Below are positions 57,255-64,000 of a stretch of 64,000 bases of DNA, piece by piece. This DNA comes from Aquisalinus luteolus. Its GTDB lineage: Bacteria > Pseudomonadota > Alphaproteobacteria > Caulobacterales > Parvularculaceae. A model generated the notes under the pieces. The model was not told the origin of the DNA, searched no databases, and saw only the letters and a program-made list of their open reading frames with translations. The stretch's first letter is position 1. Each line of letters begins with the position of its first letter. Location of the stretch: positions 810,001-874,000 of the forward strand of contig NZ_VCJR02000001.1 in assembly GCF_009712425.2 (NCBI RefSeq), written 5' to 3'. Both the position numbers and the translations under genes were made by a program.

Positions 57255-59333
57255 ATGATCACTCGGTTGGTCAGCCGCATACCGTTCTGGCAGAAGGCAG
57301 GGCTTGTCCTCGCCATTCTGTTCGGCGGTATCGTGCTGGCCGACCGGCTGTTCCCGCCGCCGCTCGATCAGGTCCGCACCAGCGTTGTCGCCCTCGACCG
57401 CAACGGCGAATGGCTGCACGGCTTCACCGTCATCGACCGGGATGGTGAGCGCCGTTGGCGGCTACAGGCCGATCTTGAAGAAATCGACCCGCTCTTCGTC
57501 GAACGCCTGATCGCCATCGAGGACAAGCGCTTCTACGACCATGCGGGCGTCGACCCGCTCGCCGTCTTCCGCGCCACCGGCTCGCTCATCCGCCATGGCG
57601 AGGTGGTCTCCGGCGCGTCTACCATCACCATGCAGACCGCTCGCCTGCTGGAGCCGCGCCCACGTACGATTCCGTCCAAGCTGATCGAAATGGTCCGTGC
57701 CCTGCAGCTGGAAGCGCGCCTGTCCAAGGAAGAGATCCTGGAGCTGTATCTCACGCTCGCGCCCTATGGCGGCAATGTCGAGGGCGTGCGCGCCGCGAGC
57801 CTGACGTGGTTCGGCAAGGAGCCGTCGCAGCTGACCGACGCCCAGCAGGCGCTGCTCATCTCCCTGCCGCAGGCACCGGAGGCACGACGCCCTGACCGCA
57901 GGCCTGAGGCCGCCGCCGCGGGCCGCCGCATCATCCTCGCCAAGTTGGAAGAGGCAGGAAAGATCAGCCCACGGCTGGCGGCGGAAGCCGATGAGGCCGT
58001 GCTACCCTCTGGCCGCCAGTCCTTTCCACGCCATGCCTGGCACGCCGCTTATGCTGCTGCGTCTGCCATGCCACAGGGGGGCGAGGCGCGCCTCAGCCTC
58101 GACGGGCGGCTTCAAGCCATGGCCGAGCGCATGGCCGCCGACTACAGCAAGGCGTCCGGCGACAGGGCAAATGCCGCGATCCTGATCGTGGAGAATGGTG
58201 GCCGAAAAGTGCGGGCACTGGCCGGCTCTGCCGGGCTTGACCTGCCTGGCGGCTGGATCGACATGACGGCCGCCCGCCGCTCGCCGGGCTCAACGCTGAA
58301 GCCCTTTATCTATGGACTCGCCTTCGAAGATGGCCTCGCGACAGGGCGTACCCTGATCGATGATGCGCCTTATTCCTTCGACGGCTACAAGCCGGAAAAT
58401 TTCAACCGCGAATTCAATGGTGATGTTACCCTCGCCGAAGCGCTCCAGCACTCGCTGAACGTGCCTGCCGTGCTGACGCTCGACAAGATCGGGCCGGACC
58501 GCTTTGCTGCGTCCCTGAAGGCCTCGGGCGTCGCTGCGCAGATGCCGGACAGTTCCGACCGCCGCGCCAGCCTCGCCATCGCCCTTGGCGGCCTCGGCCT
58601 CAGCGCCCGCGACCTCGCCATGCTCTATGCAGGGCTTGCCGAAGGCGGCGAGGTCCTGCCGCTCGACTGGCTGGCGGAGGAGGGCGAAAAGCCAGAACCC
58701 TACCGCTTCATGAGCGCGAACAATGCCGCCGAGATTACTGCGATCCTGAAAGCCGCGCCGACCCCCGCCGGGCGAACGCCAACGGCCTTGACTGCCCGCG
58801 CGCCGCAGATCGCGTTCAAGACCGGTACCTCCTATGGTTATCGCGATGCCTGGGCCGCCGGGTATACGGATGATTACACCGTTATCGTCTGGACCGGCCA
58901 CGCCAGTGGCCAGCCGCGCCCGGGCCATACGGGCCGGGATGCCGCCCTGCCGGTCATGTTCGCGGTCTTCGACCGGCTGGAAACCCTCTCCCGGCCTCAA
59001 GGGCCCGCGCCGGTCTTTGACGACCTGAAAGCCGGGACTGCGCTTGCGCGTCTCGACAGGGATGAAGGTCGCGGCGACCCGGAGATCGTTTTTCCTGAAA
59101 ACGGCGTCGCGCTTTATCTCTCCAGTCGCGATAGCGCCAAGGGCTATACGCTCGCCGCGCGTGGCGGGCAGGGCGGTTATCGCTGGTATGTCGATGGCGC
59201 GCCGGTCGCGCCCGACGCCATCGGCAACAGGCCCGTCTGGAAACCATCCGGACCGGGCTTTTACCAGGTCACCGTAGTCGATGCCGCCGGGAGCTCCTCG
59301 ACATCCTCCATCAGCGTCACGGGCGCCGGGTGA
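57255..59333 (+). CDS. pbpC: penicillin-binding protein 1C
   Basis: 692 residues. One N-terminal membrane helix (AGLVLAILFGGIVLADRLF), a GT51 glycosyltransferase domain (IAIEDKRFYDHAGVDPLAVFRA, ASTITMQTARLLEPR), a transpeptidase domain (SPGSTLKPFIYG with S-x-x-K; HSLNVPAV with S-x-N; FKTGTSYGYRDAW with K-T-G), and a C-terminal PbpC-specific beta domain (RGGQGGYRWYVDG). All active residues are present. Follows the macroglobulin gene by 9 nt; its last bases overlap the next gene (GTGA). Confidence 0.96.
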   Translation: MITRLVSRIPFWQKAGLVLAILFGGIVLADRLFPPPLDQVRTSVVALDRNGEWLHGFTVIDRDGERRWRLQADLEEIDPLFVERLIAIEDKRFYDHAGVDPLAVFRATGSLIRHGEVVSGASTITMQTARLLEPRPRTIPSKLIEMVRALQLEARLSKEEILELYLTLAPYGGNVEGVRAASLTWFGKEPSQLTDAQQALLISLPQAPEARRPDRRPEAAAAGRRIILAKLEEAGKISPRLAAEADEAVLPSGRQSFPRHAWHAAYAAASAMPQGGEARLSLDGRLQAMAERMAADYSKASGDRANAAILIVENGGRKVRALAGSAGLDLPGGWIDMTAARRSPGSTLKPFIYGLAFEDGLATGRTLIDDAPYSFDGYKPENFNREFNGDVTLAEALQHSLNVPAVLTLDKIGPDRFAASLKASGVAAQMPDSSDRRASLAIALGGLGLSARDLAMLYAGLAEGGEVLPLDWLAEEGEKPEPYRFMSANNAAEITAILKAAPTPAGRTPTALTARAPQIAFKTGTSYGYRDAWAAGYTDDYTVIVWTGHASGQPRPGHTGRDAALPVMFAVFDRLETLSRPQGPAPVFDDLKAGTALARLDRDEGRGDPEIVFPENGVALYLSSRDSAKGYTLAARGGQGGYRWYVDGAPVAPDAIGNRPVWKPSGPGFYQVTVVDAAGSSSTSSISVTGAG

Positions 59334-60055
59334 TCGCCGCCGCGCTCATTCTCGTCCTCGGCATGAGCCAGACGGCTGATGTCGGCGAGATCATCGATGG
59401 CCGCTGTTTCCATTATAAAGACAAGGCTTATTGCCTTGCCGGTGTTGCTGCGCCTACGTTGCTCGATCTCACCCCGGACGAAAGCTCAATCGCGGATGAC
59501 GCCGCTGCCGCTCTCCAATCAGCTATTGCGTTGGGAAATCTCTTCATCGAACCAATCGGTGAGCCGGATCGCTGGGGCCGACAGCCGGTTCTTGCTTTTG
59601 CCCCGAATGCCAGCGAGCCATTGCAGGTGGCGCTGATCGAACAGGGTCATCTCTCGATCCTGCCAGACCAGTTGCCCGCCGCCTTCAACGATCGCTTCCG
59701 CGCCGCTCAGCTGACGGCGCAGGTCACCGATCGCGGCCTGTGGGCGAGTGATTCCCTGCGCGTTCTGTATGCTGACAGTGCAGGTGACGGCGAGGGGCAG
59801 CTGCGCTTCGTGCGCGGGCGGGTGCGCTATGCCTATGAGGGTCGCAACTGGACCTATCTCAACTTCGGGCGTGACTACAAAACCGACTTCACCATCATTA
59901 TAAAGCCGCGCCTCGCACGGCAGATGAGCGAGGCGGGCCAGCCTCCTTCCTCTTTCGAGGGCAAGCGCATCGAGGTCTATGGCCTGATCCATCAAGAAAA
60001 TGGCCCCGCCGTCGAGCTGACGAGCGGGGCCAATATCAGGATAATTCCGGATTAG
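59330..60055 (+). CDS. thermonuclease-like (SNase/OB-fold) exported protein
   Basis: 241 residues. Starts GTG 59330, overlapping the pbpC stop by 4 nt. N-terminal hydrophobic segment (IAAALILVLGMSQT) as signal, then an SNase-like half (DVGEIIDGRCFHYKDKAYCLAGVAAPTLLDL, QVALIEQGHLSILPDQL), then an OB-like half (LRFVRGRVRYAYEGRNWTYLNFGRDYKTDFTI). The SNase catalytic Arg/Glu set is not clearly conserved, so it may bind nucleic acid or another ligand without cutting. The third gene of the macroglobulin/pbpC unit. It converges with carD, 9 nt apart. Confidence 0.75.
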   Translation: MIAAALILVLGMSQTADVGEIIDGRCFHYKDKAYCLAGVAAPTLLDLTPDESSIADDAAAALQSAIALGNLFIEPIGEPDRWGRQPVLAFAPNASEPLQVALIEQGHLSILPDQLPAAFNDRFRAAQLTAQVTDRGLWASDSLRVLYADSAGDGEGQLRFVRGRVRYAYEGRNWTYLNFGRDYKTDFTIIIKPRLARQMSEAGQPPSSFEGKRIEVYGLIHQENGPAVELTSGANIRIIPD

Positions 60056-60064
60056 AAGCGCTTA

Positions 60065-61204
60065 TTAAGCAGCGACCTTCTTCTTGGAGAGGGAAGCTTC
60101 CATCTCCTTGATCGCGTCTTTCTGGCCGACCTTGCGAACGGCGGCAACTTCGCGACCCATGCGGTCCAAAGCCTGTTCATAGAGCTGGCGTTCGGAATAG
60201 CTCTGCTCCGGCTGGTCATCGGAACGGTACAGGTCGCGGACGACCTCAGCGACGGATTTCAGGTCGCCAGAATTGATCTTCGCTTCATATTCCTGCGCGC
60301 GGCGCGACCACATGGTGCGCTTGATGCGGGCACGGCCCTGCAGCATGTTGATCGCCTTGTCGATGATCTCCGACGAGGAGAGCGGGCGCATACCGCTCTC
60401 GGCGGCACGGTCGGTAGGTACGCGCAGTTTCATTTTCTCTTGTTCGAAATCAATGACGTAGAGCTCGATCTTCATGTTGGCGATCTCTTGCGTCTCGATA
60501 TCGGTGATCTTGCCGACACCGTGCGCCGGGTAAACGATCTGGTCGTTGACCTTGTATTTCGGAGCCTCGTCCTGAGCTTTTTTTGCAGCCTTTGCAGGGG
60601 CAGCTTTCGCGGACTTGGCTGAAGAGGTCTTGCTTGCGGCTGCCTTGCGCGATGACTTCTTCGCGGTCGCGGCGGCCGGCTTGGTCTCTGTCTTCTGATC
60701 TGTTTTTTTAGCGGATGCTGTACTCACGTTTTTCTCTTTACTCTCGGTTTTAAGTGATTGTTTTTTCGTGGGTGTGCTGCCGGTTTTGGCCGTTGCGGCT
60801 GGTTTCGCCGTTTTGGTCGTGCCGGTCTTCTTGATGGATTCTGTTTTCGGTTTCGAGGTCGGCTTCGCGGCCTTTTTCACAGCTGGTTTTGACGCTGGTT
60901 TGGGCGCGGGAGAAACTTTCTTCGTCGCGGTTTTTTTCGGGGCCGCTTTCGAGGCGGCTACCTTCTTTGCGGCCAGTTTGGCTGCGGCCTTCTTAGCGGC
61001 AGGCTTTTTGGTGACGGCGGCTTTCTCCGCGGCGGGTTTGGCGGTTGCCGCTTTTTTCACCGGTGCCTTGCGCGTAGTGGACTTGGTCGCGGTCTTCGTC
61101 GCGGCACTCTTGCGCGTGGTGGCGGTTTTTTTCGTGGCAGGGGCTTCGGACTTGGTTGATTTCTTGGTCGTCTTGGCGGTCGTTTTCTTGGCTGCGGTAG
61201 CCAT
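60065..61204 (-). CDS. carD: CarD-family RNA polymerase-binding protein with histone-H1-like N-terminal tail
   Basis: 379 residues. Residues 215-379 are a standard CarD: YKVNDQIVYPAHGVGKITDIE, FEQEKMKLRVPTDRAAESGMRPL (the RNA polymerase-binding Tudor-like part), then the helical DNA-contact part with IKRTMWSRRAQEYEAKINSGD. Residues 1-211 are almost only Lys, Ala, Thr, Ser and Pro (TAAKKTTAKTTKKSTK, KKPAAKKAAAKLAAKK), like eukaryotic H1 tails. Typical alphaproteobacterial CarD is about 165-175 residues, so the tail is an extension. ATG 61204 has GAAGGGAAGATGAATT upstream. Stabilises open complexes at rRNA and other promoters; the tail should add nonspecific DNA binding. Confidence 0.9.
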   Translation of the reverse strand: MATAAKKTTAKTTKKSTKSEAPATKKTATTRKSAATKTATKSTTRKAPVKKAATAKPAAEKAAVTKKPAAKKAAAKLAAKKVAASKAAPKKTATKKVSPAPKPASKPAVKKAAKPTSKPKTESIKKTGTTKTAKPAATAKTGSTPTKKQSLKTESKEKNVSTASAKKTDQKTETKPAAATAKKSSRKAAASKTSSAKSAKAAPAKAAKKAQDEAPKYKVNDQIVYPAHGVGKITDIETQEIANMKIELYVIDFEQEKMKLRVPTDRAAESGMRPLSSSEIIDKAINMLQGRARIKRTMWSRRAQEYEAKINSGDLKSVAEVVRDLYRSDDQPEQSYSERQLYEQALDRMGREVAAVRKVGQKDAIKEMEASLSKKKVAA

Positions 61205-61228
61205 AATTCATCTTCCCTTCGTTCGCCA

Positions 61229-61256
61229 TGCCCGCTACACATACTTGTAGAGGGCA
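61229..61256 (-). promoter_or_regulatory. stem-loop in the carD 5' leader
   Basis: TGCCC-g-CTACA / TGTAG-a-GGGCA: an 11-bp stem with one G-A mismatch and a 6-nt loop, ending 24 nt before the carD start codon. It could control translation or be a protein-binding dyad. Confidence 0.45.
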
Positions 61257-61541
61257 GGCCAGACGTCTCAGTCCGTCTCCGGTGCGCCGATAAAGTGAGG
61301 TCAGTGCCGCTCGATATATCTATCGAACCCGGACAGCAGACCCCGCTTACTGCTTACATAGGGATCTGACGATCCTTCACCAAAAGCCGGTTTTGGCCCG
61401 GTCACCGCGCGCGGAGACCGGAAAAAACCAATTGATCCAAATATATAGCACAAATTTAGCCAGTTTTCCACTTCAATTTTTTGCAATGGCGAAAGGATGA
61501 AGCGGATTAAGGCCCCTCAATATGCAGGAAAATGCAGGAAA
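61257..61541. other. intergenic region between carD and fdxA
   Basis: No gene seen. It contains a GGATC-TGAC-GATCC dyad (61362-61375), an AT-rich stretch at 61435-61490 that may hold the carD promoter (minus-strand TATATA near 61445, no clear -35), and a perfect tandem duplication ATGCAGGAAA x2 (61522-61541) right after the fdxA stop. No T-rich terminator is visible for fdxA, so readthrough into carD is possible. Confidence 0.4.
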
Positions 61542-61880
61542 TCAGTCTCCTTCACCGGGTTTCGGACTGAACAGCGTTGCCAGCTTGTCCTTCATCTCGG
61601 CATATTTGTCCGCCTCGGGCAGTGGGTCTTTCTGGCGGGTGATATTCGGCCACGCCTCGGCATATTGGGCGTTCAGCTCGGTCCACTTGCCGTCCGGGTC
61701 TTCGGTGTCGGGCTTGATCGCCTCGACCGGGCATTCCGGCTCGCACACGCCGCAATCGATGCATTCATCCGGCTTGATGGCGAGGAAGTTCTCACCCTCG
61801 TAGAAGCAGTCGACCGGGCACACTTCCACGCAGTCGGTATATTTGCACATGATGCAGGCATCGGTGACGACGTAGGTCAT
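61542..61880 (-). CDS. fdxA: ferredoxin FdxA, 7Fe type
   Basis: 112 residues. Two cluster motifs: Cys9-x7-Cys17-x3-Cys21 ([19 protein letters not shown]) and Cys40-x2-Cys43-x2-Cys46-x3-Cys50 ([17 protein letters not shown]). This is the Azotobacter FdI-like pattern holding one 3Fe-4S and one 4Fe-4S cluster, with the usual C-terminal extension ([25 protein letters not shown]). A low-potential electron carrier. In alphaproteobacteria it normally sits between an S4-domain gene and carD, as here apart from two extra genes. Confidence 0.97.
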   Translation of the reverse strand: MTYVVTDACIMCKYTDCVEVCPVDCFYEGENFLAIKPDECIDCGVCEPECPVEAIKPDTEDPDGKWTELNAQYAEAWPNITRQKDPLPEADKYAEMKDKLATLFSPKPGEGD

Positions 61881-62018
61881 GGGCGGGCGTAACTCCTGTC
61901 CGATAAGTTAGCTAGCGCGACGCCAGCCTCAAATCCATTCAAGCACGCGCTTATGGCGTGAACTTGTCCACATGGCAAGATGGGTGCGACGAGGGCGCGA
62001 TCAAGTCGCTCTGAAGAG

Positions 62019-62474
62019 CTATTCCTGGCGTTGCTCGACCCGGCGGCGGGCCTCATGGGCTTCATGGTCGGACATGTAGATCAGCCCGCACAGGCGGCGC
62101 ACGATCATGTCCTCATACGGGTCACGGGCATCATCCGACAGGATGATCTGCCACATCCCCTCGATCAGCTGGATCTTTTCTTCCGGCGTCAGGCCGTTCT
62201 TTACCGTGGAGGAGAAACGATAGAGGTCGTTTGCCTCGGCCTGGGCCGCTTCCGCCTTTTCGCGCAGGGCGAGGGCATCGGCGTCGTCGATGGCGAATTG
62301 TTGTTTGACCAGCTTGGCAATCAGGCCCTTTTCCTTGTCGGTATAGATTTCATCGGCGCGAGCGGCTTCGACCAGCAGGGCGGTGAAGGCCACGCGGTTC
62401 TTTTCCTCAGCGCTGGTATTATCTTCCGGCTCGGCCTTGTCGCCTTTAAGTTTCGAAAACAGCTTGTCGAACAT
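62019..62474 (-). CDS. TerB-family (tellurite-resistance TerB-like) protein
   Basis: 151 residues, all helical, with the TerB/DjlA-N pattern: AFTALLVEAARADEIYTDKEKGLIAKLVKQQF, then LTPEEKIQLIEGMWQIILSDDARDPYEDMIVRRLCGLIYMSDHE. Acidic residues in ARADEIYTDKE and DDARDPYED resemble the metal-binding sites. ATG 62474 follows AGGAGACC; the longer frame to 62669 reads through the neighbour. The function is unproven; usually linked to membrane or metal stress. It lies 25 nt after the acetyltransferase gene, same strand. Confidence 0.85.
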   Translation of the reverse strand: MFDKLFSKLKGDKAEPEDNTSAEEKNRVAFTALLVEAARADEIYTDKEKGLIAKLVKQQFAIDDADALALREKAEAAQAEANDLYRFSSTVKNGLTPEEKIQLIEGMWQIILSDDARDPYEDMIVRRLCGLIYMSDHEAHEARRRVEQRQE

Positions 62475-62499
62475 ATCGGTCTCCTGATTTTTCCCTGAT

Positions 62500-63153
62500 C
62501 TAGGTCGCCTGGCGCAGCGCGTCGAGGTCGGCGCCGCGGATGGCATTGAGGTTGCGGCTGATCTTTGACGCGTCCCAGTCCCACCAGGCGATCTCTTCCA
62601 GCGCCTCGATAGTGGCCTCATCGAAGCGCATCTTGATGATCTCTGCCGGGTTGCCGCCGGCAATGGCAAAGGCAGGGATGTCTTTCGTCACCACAGACGA
62701 AGTCGCGATGATGGCGCCATTGCCGATTGTCACGCCGGGCATGATGCGCACGTCGCGGCCGATCCACACATCATGGCCGATCACCGTGTCGCCGCGATAG
62801 CTCGCCGCCCAGCTCGCCGGGTCGAAGCCTTCCTCCCAGCCGCCGCCGAAGATGTTGAACGGATAGGTCGAAAAACCGCCCATGGCGTGGTTCGCGCCAT
62901 TCATGATGAAGGTGACATTGGTCGCCAGCGCACAGAACTTCCCGATGATGAGTTTGTCGCCGGTGAAATCGTAATGGTACAGAACATTTTCCGTAGCGAA
63001 GTTCTTCGCGCCTTCCGGGTCGTCGTAATAGGTATAATCGCCGACCTCGATCAGCGGCGTGTCGATGAAATTCTTCAGATAGCAGACACGCTCGTGGCCG
63101 GGCAGGGGGTGCGGATTAGCCGGGTCGGGGCCGGTCTTTTGTTCTTCTGTCAT
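62500..63153 (-). CDS. CatB-related O-acetyltransferase (left-handed beta-helix)
   Basis: 217 residues. Xenobiotic acetyltransferase (Vat/CatB) pattern: LIEVGDYTYYDDPEG, KLIIGKFCALATNVTFIMNGANHAMGG (catalytic His region), then hexapeptide repeats VIGHDVWIGRDVRIMPGVTIGNGAIIATSSVVTKDIP and the late GGNPAEIIKMRFDEATIE. Trimeric acetyl-CoA enzyme; members acetylate chloramphenicol, streptogramins or sugars. The physiological target is unknown and drug resistance cannot be inferred from sequence. ATG 63153 overlaps the hslR stop (ATGA). Confidence 0.93.
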   Translation of the reverse strand: MTEEQKTGPDPANPHPLPGHERVCYLKNFIDTPLIEVGDYTYYDDPEGAKNFATENVLYHYDFTGDKLIIGKFCALATNVTFIMNGANHAMGGFSTYPFNIFGGGWEEGFDPASWAASYRGDTVIGHDVWIGRDVRIMPGVTIGNGAIIATSSVVTKDIPAFAIAGGNPAEIIKMRFDEATIEALEEIAWWDWDASKISRNLNAIRGADLDALRQAT

Positions 63154-63563
63154 TCGTCGTCTTCCCTCAGCTGATCCAGCGCCCGACGGTCCTTCTTTGT
63201 CGGGCGGCCAGCACCCTGTTCGCGGGCAAAGGGCACGGCGGGCTTTTCCTTGCGCGGCGGTGGCGGGGGTGACTGGTCATCATAAAGCGCCCGTGCTTCC
63301 GGCGCTGGTCCGCGCCGTGTGGCGGTTGAGGCGATCTCGATGATGAACAGCCGCTCGCCGCGGGTGAAGGACAGGGTGTCGCCGGGCTGGATGCAGAAGC
63401 TCGCCTTCGCGACGCGCTGGGTGTTGCCCGCCCGGGTCACGCGGATGTCGCCTGCACTAACCGCCTTGCCGGCGAGGGTGCGCGTCTTGAAAAAGCGCGC
63501 GCACCACAGCCATTTGTCAATACGCTGAGTATTATCCTGTTCTGCGCCTTGCGCTGGCGTCAT
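63150..63563 (-). CDS. hslR: S4-domain RNA-binding protein (Hsp15/HslR family)
   Basis: 137 residues. S4 domain: QRIDKWLWCARFFKTRTLAGKAVSAGDIRVTRAG, IQPGDTLSFTRGERLFIIEI, followed by a Pro-, Lys- and Arg-rich tail (SPPPPPRKEKPAVPFAREQGAGRPTKKDRRALDQL). The family binds stalled 50S subunits carrying peptidyl-tRNA. Its start overlaps the helicase stop (TGATG), and its stop overlaps the acetyltransferase start. The tail matches the alphaproteobacterial members of this block. Confidence 0.92.
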   Translation of the reverse strand: MTPAQGAEQDNTQRIDKWLWCARFFKTRTLAGKAVSAGDIRVTRAGNTQRVAKASFCIQPGDTLSFTRGERLFIIEIASTATRRGPAPEARALYDDQSPPPPPRKEKPAVPFAREQGAGRPTKKDRRALDQLREDDE

Positions 63564-64000
63564 CAGGACTTGTCTTTCAGGGCAGCAAGGATGGCGAAGG
63601 GAGAATCCGGATCGGCTTCTTTCTTCTTGCGGGTCGGTCCGGCGGTGAAGGTGCGTGGTCCCTTGTCCTTGAACGGCGGCTTGCCTTTACCCTTGGGCCC
63701 GCCTTTGCGGCCATCACGCTTGCCACGGGCTTCGCCCGGCTTGCCATCCCGTTGACCTTGACCCTGACTTTGGCGTTCGCCACCCTTGCGGCGCGGCTTG
63801 TTGCCATGGCGCGGGGCAAGCTTCCAGAGCACGACTTCGACCTCTTCCATCTCGACCGGTTCCTGCGGTGCGGCCTCTTGGGCAGGCTCCTCGGCTGGCT
63901 TGGCCTCAGTGGTTTCAACGGTCTGCGCTTCCGGGGCGGTCGCCTCGGTCGCCGGAGTATCGCCCTCGACCTTTTCAGCGATCTTGGCCTGGGCTTCTGC
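63563..64000 (-). CDS. C-terminal part of a helicase (SUV3-like), gene continues beyond window
   Basis: The frame is open from 64000 to the stop at 63563, giving 145 residues. It begins with an Ala/Glu/Pro-rich low-complexity stretch (about 50 residues), then VEVVLWKLAPRHGNKPRR, a very basic Gly/Lys/Arg region (GKRDGRKGGPKGKGKPPFKDKG) and the end DPDSPFAILAALKDKS. The ending and its direct junction to hslR are those of the alphaproteobacterial SUV3-like RNA/DNA helicase that heads the helicase-S4-fdxA-carD block. The helicase core lies outside the window, so the call is by tail and synteny. Confidence 0.7.
   Translation of the reverse strand, partial: AEAQAKIAEKVEGDTPATEATAPEAQTVETTEAKPAEEPAQEAAPQEPVEMEEVEVVLWKLAPRHGNKPRRKGGERQSQGQGQRDGKPGEARGKRDGRKGGPKGKGKPPFKDKGPRTFTAGPTRKKKEADPDSPFAILAALKDKS

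Noticed and set aside
54762-57419. Two long minus-strand frames (358 and 414 codons)
   Set aside because: Shadows of the alpha-2-macroglobulin gene.
61522-61541. Perfect tandem 10-bp repeat after fdxA
   Set aside because: Two copies only; a small slippage duplication without evident function.
62500-63153. Calling the CatB-like acetyltransferase an antibiotic-resistance gene
   Set aside because: The family includes many housekeeping and sugar-modifying enzymes; sequence alone does not show drug acetylation.

Overview
The window looks like chromosomal DNA of a moderately GC-rich alphaproteobacterium. The evidence is an initiator tRNA whose anticodon stem carries the alphaproteobacterial A-U/G-C/G-C pattern, a helicase / S4 protein / FdxA / CarD block typical of the class, an ELM1-family protein, and dense codirectional gene pairs with TAATG, TGATG or ATGA junctions. 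I cannot name the genus from sequence alone. There is no phage, transposon, integrase or CRISPR array. It reads as ordinary chromosome with several accessory islands.

Layout. 1-2.46 kb: the 3' two thirds of a 23S rRNA gene, a 5S rRNA and a strong terminator; the initiator tRNA is not next to 5S but 6 kb downstream (8.3 kb). 2.5-8.1 kb: a frameshifted sulfotransferase-like gene, a methyltransferase, a DUF4349 lipoprotein, an SDR/NTF2-like pair divergent from an HxlR regulator, and an indoleamine 2,3-dioxygenase. 8.5-12.2 kb: a four-gene membrane-stress operon (ribbon-helix-helix protein, PspA, YqiJ-like, flotillin) with an inverted repeat over its first start codon. 12.3-25 kb: a glycosyltransferase-like/FkbM fusion, an M28 peptidase, MscS, an aspartate aminotransferase, Dps, DUF302, TrxB, ELM1, an M23 peptidase, a DUF2975/HTH pair with a 53-residue lipoprotein too short for usual gene calling, and GreA. 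25-33 kb: CarB, an ArsR/SRPBCC pair with two identical operators, a LytTR membrane regulator, a secreted alpha/beta hydrolase and an MBL hydrolase.

33.5-43.8 kb is a surface and signalling region: a subtilisin-type protease with about fifteen aromatic heptad repeats and a barrel-like C-terminus, a TPR hybrid histidine kinase, an orphan secretin with a small exported partner, and a hybrid kinase/LuxR-type response regulator pair. 43.9-51.8 kb holds five codirectional minus-strand genes: an ECF sigma factor of the ECF43/TIGR02999 type, a membrane Ser/Thr kinase with TPRs, and three secreted proteins of unknown function, one with a threefold four-cysteine repeat plus DUF1036. This is the best candidate for a little-described system: an outside signal may act through kinase phosphorylation of a sigma factor that has a Thr where most ECF factors have acidic residues.

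52-64 kb: tRNA-Arg(CCU), a bacterial alpha-2-macroglobulin with its partner PbpC and a nuclease-like exported protein, then a minus-strand housekeeping run (helicase tail, HslR, an acetyltransferase, TerB, FdxA, CarD). The CarD protein is unusual because it carries a roughly 210-residue histone-H1-like Lys/Ala tail at its N-terminus.
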